Source of the DNA: Clostridiaceae bacterium | GTDB lineage: Bacteria; Bacillota; Clostridia; Lachnospirales; Lachnospiraceae | Assembly (NCBI GenBank): GCA_018378255.1 | Contig: JAGZXV010000021.1 | Location: 1-44,761 of the forward strand | Reading direction: 5' to 3' | DNA length: 44,761 nucleotides | Shown here: piece after piece, positions 38,330 to 44,761 of the stretch | Layout: each line of letters opens with the position of its first letter | Numbering within the stretch: position 1 is the first letter of the stretch | Position numbers and translations under genes: made by a program | The notes under the pieces: model-generated | The model's input: only the letters and a program-made list of their open reading frames with translations | Told to the model about the DNA's origin: nothing | Database searches by the model: none

Positions 38330-39860
38330 GGATATCCTCCTTTCCGGTCTTTGTCATCAAAAGGCCGACCTCTTCTTTTGTCGCCCTTTTGGCATCCACA
38401 ATGCCGCTGATTCTTCCTCCGCAGAGCACGAGAATCTTGTCGCACAGTTCCAAAAGCACGTCTAAATCCTCTCCCACACACAGCACTGCCACTCCCTGCT
38501 GCTTTTGTTCATTTAACAGATGGTAAATGGTATAGGAAGAGTTGATGTCCAGTCCCCTTACCGGATAAGCGACCATAAGCACCGTAGGACTTGATGAAAT
38601 TTCACGTCCCACCAAAACTTTCTGTACATTGCCTCCTGACAATTTTCTGACCGGAGTTGATACTCCCGGCGTCACCACTTCCAGCTTTTCTATAATGCTT
38701 TCCGCCAGGCTTCTCGGAGTCTTTCTGTCAACAAACAGGCTTTTTCCCTTGTTATATCCCCGCAGCATCATATTATCTGTCATATCCATGGACCCTACAA
38801 GCCCCATGCCAAGGCGGTCTTCGGGAACGAAAGAGAGACGGATTCCCATCTTGCGGATCTCAGCCGCAGATTTCTCCGTGATCACTTCCGGGTCTCCCTC
38901 CGGCGGATAATAAGTAACCTGGCCGCCGCAGGTAGGCTGAAGCCCCGCTATGGCTTCCAGCAGTTCTTTCTGGCCGCTCCCCGCAATTCCTGCAATTCCC
39001 AGTATTTCTCCTCCATAAGCGGTAAATGAAGCCTCGCTCAGCGTGGGAATGCCCTCTTTATTCACACAGCTCAGACCATGTACTTCCAGTCTTTTGACCG
39101 GATTCACTGGTTCTGGTCTGTCAATATCCAAACTCACTTTTTTGCCCACCATCATTTCAGTCAGCGACTCCGCCGTCGTTTCACAAGTATTTACAGTGCC
39201 TATGTACTGGCCTTTCCGGAGAACGGACACACGATCCGACAGGGTCAGAACTTCATGAAGCTTATGTGTGATAATGATGATGGAACGTCCATCCGCGCGC
39301 ATGTTCCTGAGGACGGCAAACAGCTTATCCGTTTCCTGCGGCGTCAATACCGCAGTCGGTTCATCCAGAATCAGGATTCTGGCTCCCCTGTACAGCACTT
39401 TGATGATCTCCACCGTCTGTTTCTGTGAAACCGACATATCGTAGATCTTCTGGTTAGGATTTAAGTCAAACCCATATTTTTCTACCAATTCTGTTATCTT
39501 CTTTACAACTTCCTGCATATCCAGGATTTCTTTGCCCGGCAGCCCCAGAATAATATTCTCCGCTGCGGTTAACACATCTACCAGCTTAAAATGCTGATGA
39601 ATCATACCGATCCCCAAAGCAAAAGAATCCTTAGGCGATTTGATCGTAACCTCCTGGCCTTCCACAAATATCTGGCCTTCATCCGGGAAGTAAATTCCGG
39701 AAAGCATGTTCATCAGCGTGGTCTTACCGCTTCCGTTTTCCCCCAGTATGGACAATATTTCCCCATTGCGGACAGAAAGGCATACTTTGTCATTGGCGAC
39801 CACTTTTCCAAATCTCTTCGTAATATTCTTTAATTCAATCGCATTCATCTGTTGTCCCAC
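38322..39860 (-). CDS. nupA: BMP-type nucleoside ABC transporter, fused ATPase
   Basis: 512 residues from a GTG at 39860 with GGAGG seven bases upstream. Two ABC domains in one chain. The first has Walker A GENGSGKT at 40-47 and Walker B ILILDEP. The second is degenerate at Walker A (GIAGSGQKE) but has the signature LSGGNVQKVLVGREI, as usual for ribose/nucleoside-type fused ATPases. It powers the two permeases that follow. A terminator-like stem sits between bmpA and this gene. Confidence 0.95.
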   Translation of the reverse strand: MGQQMNAIELKNITKRFGKVVANDKVCLSVRNGEILSILGENGSGKTTLMNMLSGIYFPDEGQIFVEGQEVTIKSPKDSFALGIGMIHQHFKLVDVLTAAENIILGLPGKEILDMQEVVKKITELVEKYGFDLNPNQKIYDMSVSQKQTVEIIKVLYRGARILILDEPTAVLTPQETDKLFAVLRNMRADGRSIIIITHKLHEVLTLSDRVSVLRKGQYIGTVNTCETTAESLTEMMVGKKVSLDIDRPEPVNPVKRLEVHGLSCVNKEGIPTLSEASFTAYGGEILGIAGIAGSGQKELLEAIAGLQPTCGGQVTYYPPEGDPEVITEKSAAEIRKMGIRLSFVPEDRLGMGLVGSMDMTDNMMLRGYNKGKSLFVDRKTPRSLAESIIEKLEVVTPGVSTPVRKLSGGNVQKVLVGREISSSPTVLMVAYPVRGLDINSSYTIYHLLNEQKQQGVAVLCVGEDLDVLLELCDKILVLCGGRISGIVDAKRATKEEVGLLMTKTGKEDIHE

Positions 39861-39877
39861 AGACAGACCTCCATTTT

Positions 39878-39911
39878 AAAAAAGGCGGAACTACCAGCAG
39901 GCAGCTCCGCC
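39878..39911 (-). terminator. Intercistronic terminator between bmpA and nupA
   Basis: GGCGGA-CT (39884-39892) pairs with AG-TCCGCC (39903-39911) with one internal mismatch and is followed on the minus strand by six T, ending five bases before the nupA ribosome site. A leaky stop here would give more binding protein than transporter. Confidence 0.75.
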
Positions 39912-39922
39912 TCTCTCTATTT

Positions 39923-41224
39923 TTATTTCTTGGTTAAATCTGTAATACCGTCAATGAGAATATCGAAAGATGGGGCGGATGCAAATTCCGATTCATGGAA
40001 ATATCCGTCGGAAATATACTCGATGCCGTCTTTCTCACATGTATTCAATGTTTCACCCTTTACCGTCCAGGTTGAGGTATCAAATACTTTTAAAGAACCG
40101 TCGATGATAGCGCTTTCTACCTCTTTTACCTTTTCAGCAGTTCCCGGAGCTATTGATTTTTCATTGAGTTCTGTGATCTTATCAGCTCCTTCTGCATATC
40201 CGTGACACCAGTCTGGTTCAATTGTCTTTCCCTCCATTACACTCTGTACCGCATATGTAACGTATGGAGCCCAATCGATGGATGCGGAGGTAAGAGCCTG
40301 GGTTGGAGCGGTTGCAATCATGGAAATATTATATCCCACAATCGGAACACCTGCCGCTTCACAGGCCGTAGCCGCGCCAGTTGTATCCGCATGCTGGCTG
40401 ATCAGCACGCATTTATCCGCAATCAAAGCTTCAGCAGCTTCTTTTTCAAGGTCAAAGCTGGCCCAGCTGTTTGTATAAGTTACATCCATAGTAGCGGAAG
40501 GACATACGGAACGGACGCCCAAGAAGAAAGAGGTATAGCCGCTGATAACTTCTGCATATGGGAACGCGCCTACGTAGCCGACTTTTGCAGTATCTTCCGT
40601 AATTGTGCCGTCTTCAATCATCTGATTTAACTTTAATCCGGCAACCACACCTGATACGTAACGTGATTCATAAACAGATGTGAAATAATTATGCATATTG
40701 GCCAGTCCGCTTCCCTTAGCCTGATAGCCGGTCGCATGACAGAACTCCACTTCCGGGAATTCCTCTGCCGCCTGAAGCATGTATGGCTCATGTCCGAAAC
40801 TGTTTGCAAAAATGATGTTGCAGCCCTGATCTGCCAAATCAACTGCTGCATCATAACAGGTTTCATCCTCCGGTATGGTCCATTTGATAATGAGCTGGTC
40901 ATCTGTTAAGCCCAGTTTTTCCTGCATTGCCTTTGCTCCTGCATAATGAGCTGCGGTATAACCTTCATTTTCATCACCGATGTAAATGAAACCGACTTTT
41001 AAATCCTCTTTAGCCACGCCTTCACCTGTAGAAGCGGGTGCTTCTGCTGACTGCTCAGCTTCTTTGGATTCTCCGGCTGCCGCAGTTGATGCTTCTGCTG
41101 CGGTCGTCGCTTCTGCTGCCGTGGTGTCCGCAGGCTTGGATTCTTCAGTCTTAGCCTGTCCGCCGCACGCCGATAAAGACGCAACCATGGCCGCTGTTAA
41201 CACAACGCTTAAAAATTTTCTCAT
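39923..41224 (-). CDS. bmpA: BMP-family nucleoside-binding lipoprotein
   Basis: 433 residues. Lipoprotein signal with lipobox LSAC, Cys20. Residues 25-70 are a Thr/Ala/Glu-rich tether with imperfect repeats (ADTTAAEATTAAEASTAAAG). The BMP (Med/PnrA) fold starts near 75 (DLKVGFIYIGDENEGYTAAH) and includes CNIIFANSFGHEPYMLQAAE and VGYVGAFPYAEVISGY. It captures the substrate outside and delivers it to NupABC. Nucleosides are the likely substrate from the family; the nearby xanthine dehydrogenase genes suggest purines. Confidence 0.94.
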   Translation of the reverse strand: MRKFLSVVLTAAMVASLSACGGQAKTEESKPADTTAAEATTAAEASTAAAGESKEAEQSAEAPASTGEGVAKEDLKVGFIYIGDENEGYTAAHYAGAKAMQEKLGLTDDQLIIKWTIPEDETCYDAAVDLADQGCNIIFANSFGHEPYMLQAAEEFPEVEFCHATGYQAKGSGLANMHNYFTSVYESRYVSGVVAGLKLNQMIEDGTITEDTAKVGYVGAFPYAEVISGYTSFFLGVRSVCPSATMDVTYTNSWASFDLEKEAAEALIADKCVLISQHADTTGAATACEAAGVPIVGYNISMIATAPTQALTSASIDWAPYVTYAVQSVMEGKTIEPDWCHGYAEGADKITELNEKSIAPGTAEKVKEVESAIIDGSLKVFDTSTWTVKGETLNTCEKDGIEYISDGYFHESEFASAPSFDILIDGITDLTKK

Positions 41225-41265
41225 TTTTCTTCCTCCTTTAATATGTTGTAATCACATACGCGTAA

Positions 41266-41294
41266 ATTATCTCACCTTTATCAGAGGATTGCAA
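41266..41294 (-). promoter_or_regulatory. Promoter of the bmpA-nupABC operon
   Basis: On the minus strand TTGCAA (41294-41289), 17 bp, GATAAT (41271-41266) with TG one base before it. Just downstream, TATGTGATTACAACATA contains an ATGT...ACAT dyad (41242-41256), a possible repressor site. No purine riboswitch core is visible. Confidence 0.7.
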
Positions 41295-41371
41295 CAATTT
41301 TTTTCTTTCTTAACACATTAATTATAAAATTCTGGCGGCTAATACCAACGGCCGCATAGGGTCTGTCATCG

Positions 41372-42358
41372 TTATTTTGAAATCTGAGACTTAAAATCCC
41401 GGGCCGATTTCAGCCCGTAAGCTCCCCCGGCTTCCAAAACTGCTGATTTTACGGCTTCAGCCATCACTTTTGCCGCCAATGTACCCACCACATTGATATC
41501 CGCCTTTACTCCGCCTGCGGACATGGCATAGATGCTGTCCCCATCCGCAGTGGTATGCACCGGGCGGATGCTTCTGGCATATCCGTTCTGAGCCATGGAG
41601 GCGATTTTCGTCATCTCTGTTTTATTAAATCCAGCGTTGGTGATGACAGCTCCGATGGTCGTATTTCCGGTAAAAAGATCCTTCATATTGGCGAACTCCC
41701 TGTAAAATGCCTGCTCGCTGTCTGTAAATTCACCGGTTTTTGGATCGAGAAGCCCTGCCAGCTTCTCATTCGTTTCATAATCATAGACATCTCCCAGTGC
41801 ATTGACTGCCACAACTGCGCCGACTTTCAGTTCCCCCAGAGATACCGCGTAAATTCCCAGGCCTGATTTCATCATTCCGGCCTCTCCATAGAATTTACCC
41901 ACCGTCGCCCCGGTCCCGGCCCCCACATTTCCCTGAGCCGGACTGTTTTTTTCCGCATCGACGCAGGCTTCATAGCCCATCTTTTTGTCCGGCCGGGCCT
42001 TATAGTCCGCAACCCTCAAATCGAACAGGCAGGATTCACAGACGATAGGCACCTTCGTCACGCCTACCGGAAATCCCACGTTTCTGGCTTCCAGATATTC
42101 CATCACGCCGCCCGCCGCATCCAGGCCAAAGGCGCTGCCGCCGCTGAGCAGAACAGCGTGAACCCCGTCATTGGCCGCCACCGGGTTAAGCAGAGCCGAT
42201 TCCCTGGACGCCGGACCTCCGCCGCGGATGTCCACTCCCGTAACCGCCCCGTTATCACAGATGATCACCGTACATCCAGTGCCTCCGGCTTCATCCTGGG
42301 CATGGCCGATTTTGACATTCTCTATTTCAGTGATCGGAATCTTTTTCAGTATATTCAT
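41372..42358 (-). CDS. P1 family peptidase (DmpA/BapA-type N-terminal nucleophile aminopeptidase)
   Basis: 328 residues of normal length. The family front (GTGCTVIICDNGAVTGVDIR, then GGGPASRESALLNP) and LSGGSAFGLDAAGGV are present. The self-cleavage site is at N232-T233/T234 in GNTTIGAVITNAG; after cleavage the new N-terminal Thr would be the nucleophile. Members remove N-terminal residues from peptides, amides or beta-peptides. No signal peptide, so cytoplasmic. It has its own promoter and lies between the xdh and nup operons. Its natural substrate is unknown. Confidence 0.92.
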   Translation of the reverse strand: MNILKKIPITEIENVKIGHAQDEAGGTGCTVIICDNGAVTGVDIRGGGPASRESALLNPVAANDGVHAVLLSGGSAFGLDAAGGVMEYLEARNVGFPVGVTKVPIVCESCLFDLRVADYKARPDKKMGYEACVDAEKNSPAQGNVGAGTGATVGKFYGEAGMMKSGLGIYAVSLGELKVGAVVAVNALGDVYDYETNEKLAGLLDPKTGEFTDSEQAFYREFANMKDLFTGNTTIGAVITNAGFNKTEMTKIASMAQNGYARSIRPVHTTADGDSIYAMSAGGVKADINVVGTLAAKVMAEAVKSAVLEAGGAYGLKSARDFKSQISK

Positions 42359-42391
42359 TTTTAACTACCTCGCAGTCTGGTTTTTAACCAA

Positions 42392-42400
42392 ATTATAGCA
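42392..42400 (-). promoter_or_regulatory. Extended -10 promoter of the P1 peptidase gene
   Basis: TGC-TATAAT on the minus strand (42400-42392); the -35 is weak (TTCCTA 17 bp upstream). Confidence 0.55.
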
Positions 42401-42458
42401 TGGGACTATTTAAATAGGAAGATTCAGCGGATATTTTTCTCTCCTGTCCCTTCCTGAT

Positions 42459-42505
42459 AAAAAAACATAGGGAAGCTGCTGACATTCACATGCCGCAGCT
42501 TCCCT
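42459..42505 (-). terminator. Terminator of the xdh operon
   Basis: Perfect 11-bp stem (42469-42479 with 42495-42505, arm AGGGAAGCTGC), followed on the minus strand by TATG and seven T. It ends xdhABC transcription before the peptidase promoter. Confidence 0.85.
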
Positions 42506-42555
42506 CTGTTTTATCCGTCTATCCTTTCATGATACAACTTTGAACCGGTCCTGTT

Positions 42556-43044
42556 TTATTCTTTTCCAACAACCTTATAAGTTTCCTCGACAATCCTTTC
42601 CATAGCGTTCAGAATATTCTCATATCCCGTACACCGGCAGAGATGGCCGGAAATCATCTTTCTCAATTCTTCCCGGTTGTAGCGTTTCCCGGTTCCCACA
42701 ATCTCCACGGCCGTCATAATCAGGCCCGGAGTACAGAATCCGCACTGGACCGCCGCTTCTTCCACAAATGCCTTTTGGATCGGGCTCAGTTCTCCGTTAG
42801 GCCCTTTTAATCCTTCCACTGTCATGATCCTGCGTCCGTCCGCCCACATGGTCAGATAGATACAGCTGTCTATGGCCTCTCCATCCACCAAAACGGTGCA
42901 GGCGCCGCACTCTCCAACTTCACAGCCCTTTTTCACACTGGTCAGTCCCAGACGGTTCCGCAGCGTTTCAAGCAGGGATTCTCTGTCATCCACAGCCAGT
43001 TCCACCGGCTTATCATTAACAATCATATGGATAATTTTAAGCAT
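42556..43044 (-). CDS. xdhC: Xanthine dehydrogenase-type hydroxylase, 2Fe-2S subunit
   Basis: 162 residues from the ATG at 43044 (GGAGGTG five bases upstream; the ATG at 43062 lacks a site). Ferredoxin-type cluster: Cys41, Cys46, Cys49, Cys61 (CEVGECGAC). Second cluster: Cys101, Cys104, Cys136, Cys138 (QCGFCTPG, HLCRCTGY). It passes electrons from the molybdenum site to FAD. The start overlaps xdhB by 8 bp. Confidence 0.95.
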   Translation of the reverse strand: MLKIIHMIVNDKPVELAVDDRESLLETLRNRLGLTSVKKGCEVGECGACTVLVDGEAIDSCIYLTMWADGRRIMTVEGLKGPNGELSPIQKAFVEEAAVQCGFCTPGLIMTAVEIVGTGKRYNREELRKMISGHLCRCTGYENILNAMERIVEETYKVVGKE

Positions 43045-43924
43045 CACATTCACCTCCCGCATTGATCACCGCCTGCTTCAAAGCCCTCTTTCCAAGCTCT
43101 TCCACAAGCTGAAGCCTGAACTCCTTAGAAGCTCTCCAGCTGGTGCGGGGATTCACTTCATCCAATACGCTTTTCCCAACCATCCGGCAGAGTTCCTCCC
43201 CTGTTTCCATCCCCTTTGCCTTAGCCTCAGCCGCAAAACAGCGGATCGGGGTAGGAGCTGCCACACCGTAGGCGATGTGCATATCTTCCACTCTTTTCTT
43301 ATCCTCACTTAATTTTACGGTAACCGCACACCCTAACGTGGCAATCTCCATGGCATTCCGCTTGCCGTATTTGATATAATGGCCGCCGTAACCTTCATAG
43401 CTTTCTTTTTTAATACGGATTTCCACCAAAAGTTCATCGTGTTCCCTGACGGTTCTTCCCGGTCCGGTATACCATTTTGTAATCGGCACTTCACGTTTCC
43501 CTTTAGGCCCCTGTAAAACCAGCACCGCATCCAAAACACAGAAACTGGATGCGCTGTCTGCACTGGTTACGCCGTTGCAGACATTTCCTCCTACGGTACC
43601 GATATTTCTGAGCTGGGGGCCTCCGGCCTGATCTACGGCATCTCCCAGAATCGGTATGTATTGTTGAATGATCTCATTGTTTGTAACATGGGAAAATGTG
43701 GTGGCCGGGCCGATCACAATGGTTCCGTCCTCTTCCATCTTCACGCCTTCCAGTTCCTTGATCCCATGAATGCTGACTAAAGAACATCCTGCCAGCTTTC
43801 CTTCTCTGATCTTAATCAGGACATCGCTGCCCCCTGAAATTACCACTGCCTCCGGATCTGCTTCCAGGGCGCGGACTGCATCATCTATATCAGATGCCTG
43901 ATAAAATTTTTCAATATCGTACAT
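43037..43924 (-). CDS. xdhB: Xanthine dehydrogenase-type hydroxylase, FAD subunit
   Basis: 295 residues from the ATG at 43924, six bases after GGGAGG. FAD-binding PCMH fold with VVISGGSDVLIKIREGK near 30-45 and NIGTVGGNVCNGVTSADSAS near 110, then the CO-dehydrogenase flavoprotein C-terminal domain. It takes electrons from the 2Fe-2S subunit and passes them to the final acceptor. Middle gene of the operon, 13 bp after xdhA. Confidence 0.95.
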   Translation of the reverse strand: MYDIEKFYQASDIDDAVRALEADPEAVVISGGSDVLIKIREGKLAGCSLVSIHGIKELEGVKMEEDGTIVIGPATTFSHVTNNEIIQQYIPILGDAVDQAGGPQLRNIGTVGGNVCNGVTSADSASSFCVLDAVLVLQGPKGKREVPITKWYTGPGRTVREHDELLVEIRIKKESYEGYGGHYIKYGKRNAMEIATLGCAVTVKLSEDKKRVEDMHIAYGVAAPTPIRCFAAEAKAKGMETGEELCRMVGKSVLDEVNPRTSWRASKEFRLQLVEELGKRALKQAVINAGGECDA

Positions 43925-43937
43925 ATGCATCCTCCCT

Positions 43938-44761
43938 CTATATTAATCCGGCATTTTTAAAATGCGCTGTCAGCTTCTGCGGATCCAACGGCAGGGAATC
44001 CACAGCTACGCCTGTGGCATTAAAAACTGCGTTTCTCAGAGCCGGAGCTACCGGAATTGCAGGCGGTTCACCCAATGCCTTGTTTCCAAATGGGCCGGTG
44101 GGATCCTCAAGCTCTACAAATTCCACTTTAAGATCCGGCGTGTCCATGGCTGTCGGAATCTTATAATCCAAAAGGTTGTCATTTAACGCACGGCCTGTTT
44201 TCGGATCGAACAACAGCTGTTCACTCAGCCCATATCCCAGCCCCATGCTCATGCCTCCATGTACCTGGGCTTCGGCCAGTTTCGGGTTGATGAGAACACC
44301 GCTGTCATGGACATTAATGATGTTGAGCACCTTTATCCTGCCAAGAGGCATATCGACTTCCACTTCTGCAAAGCAGGCACCGGTGGCAAATGTATTTTCC
44401 TTGCATTGGCTGGTAGTTTCCGCTGTTATGTGCACCGAACGGTCCAAACTGTAAAATGCTGTGGCCGCCAGTTCCTCCATAGAAAGCAGGGCGTCTCCAT
44501 TTTCTTTGCTGACAACCGTATTATCCACAAGATCCATTGTATCCGCATCCAGTTTCAGCATATAGGATGCATATTCTAAAATTTTCTTTTTCAGGAGTTC
44601 ACCTGTTTTTTTCACCGCTTTGCCGCTGACATAGGTCTGGCGGGAGGCATAAGCGCCGGTATCAAAGGGGGTAATATCCGTATCCTGAGTGGATAAGATA
44701 TGAACCCGGTCTTCCGTAATGCCGGTAACCTCAGCCGCCATCTGGGTGAATACCGTGTCGG
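43938..44761 (-). CDS. xdhA: Xanthine dehydrogenase-type hydroxylase, molybdenum-binding subunit, C-terminal part
   Basis: The C-terminal ~274 residues only; the gene continues past the window edge. It contains the molybdopterin-binding end of the family: GVLINPKLAEAQVHGGMSMG, the LGYGLSEQLLFD segment and the active-site Glu in GNKALGEPPAIPVAPALRNA. It hydroxylates purines such as hypoxanthine/xanthine in related enzymes; a nicotinate- or other purine-hydroxylase cannot be excluded without the N-terminal part. Confidence 0.92.
   Translation of the reverse strand, partial: DTVFTQMAAEVTGITEDRVHILSTQDTDITPFDTGAYASRQTYVSGKAVKKTGELLKKKILEYASYMLKLDADTMDLVDNTVVSKENGDALLSMEELAATAFYSLDRSVHITAETTSQCKENTFATGACFAEVEVDMPLGRIKVLNIINVHDSGVLINPKLAEAQVHGGMSMGLGYGLSEQLLFDPKTGRALNDNLLDYKIPTAMDTPDLKVEFVELEDPTGPFGNKALGEPPAIPVAPALRNAVFNATGVAVDSLPLDPQKLTAHFKNAGLI

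Noticed and set aside
41225..41371. Possible purine riboswitch upstream of bmpA
   Set aside because: The leader lacks the conserved purine-aptamer core and loop-loop complementarity; only a promoter and a small dyad are visible.

Overview
The window looks like chromosomal DNA of a gut Clostridium-type Firmicute, most likely family Lachnospiraceae (Enterocloster/Hungatella-like). This is an inference from strong GGAGG ribosome sites with many TTG starts, a Gram-positive LexA box at uvrA, YG-type cell-wall-binding repeats, lipoprotein transporters, MerR/MATE pairs and moderate GC. No rRNA, tRNA or CRISPR array was recognised.

Layout. 1-3.5 kb: a minus-strand operon for a tripartite tricarboxylate transporter (tctC-tctB-tctA) followed by a sulfatase cut by the window edge, with a perfect 30-bp palindrome at its promoter. 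3.5-7.5 kb: a decayed MNT/HEPN pair, a TfoX C-terminal-domain protein, an ECF sigma factor with its zinc anti-sigma factor, an alpha/alpha-toroid-like protein, and several dispersed non-coding repeats. 7.5-14.5 kb: regulators (AraC, MerR, LysR) with a MATE exporter, NudC, a split chromate-type transporter and a large foldback element. 14.5-20 kb: a self-contained two-gene AIPR + FRG unit (candidate phage defence), then an EcsC/GNAT pair. 20-22.9 kb: a patch carrying a secreted cell-wall-binding protein, a 50-aa protein and a two-domain protein with a PPQRP linker, flanked by two ~210-bp repeats. 22.9-24.9 kb: TetR + MATE. 25-27.9 kb: an AT-rich scar of an integrated element (frameshifted and truncated integrase, excisionase-like gene, YhcG/DUF1016 nuclease, XRE regulator) ending next to the 3' end of guaA. 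27.9-35.8 kb: guaA, uvrA, a second MerR/MATE pair and a secreted protein. 35.9-44.8 kb: a second foldback element, a BMP-type nucleoside ABC transporter (bmpA-nupA-nupB-nupC), a P1-family peptidase and a three-subunit xanthine dehydrogenase-type hydroxylase (xdhA partial).

How the genes fit together. The right end reads as purine import plus purine-ring hydroxylation. The left end reads as uptake of a carboxylated substrate coupled to desulfation. Three MATE exporters each sit beside their own regulator, and the likely operator can be read for each. The most unusual content is non-coding: four families of dispersed repeats, each present twice. One of them sits immediately before two start codons and keeps a 10-bp long-range stem against the ribosome-binding site through compatible base changes.
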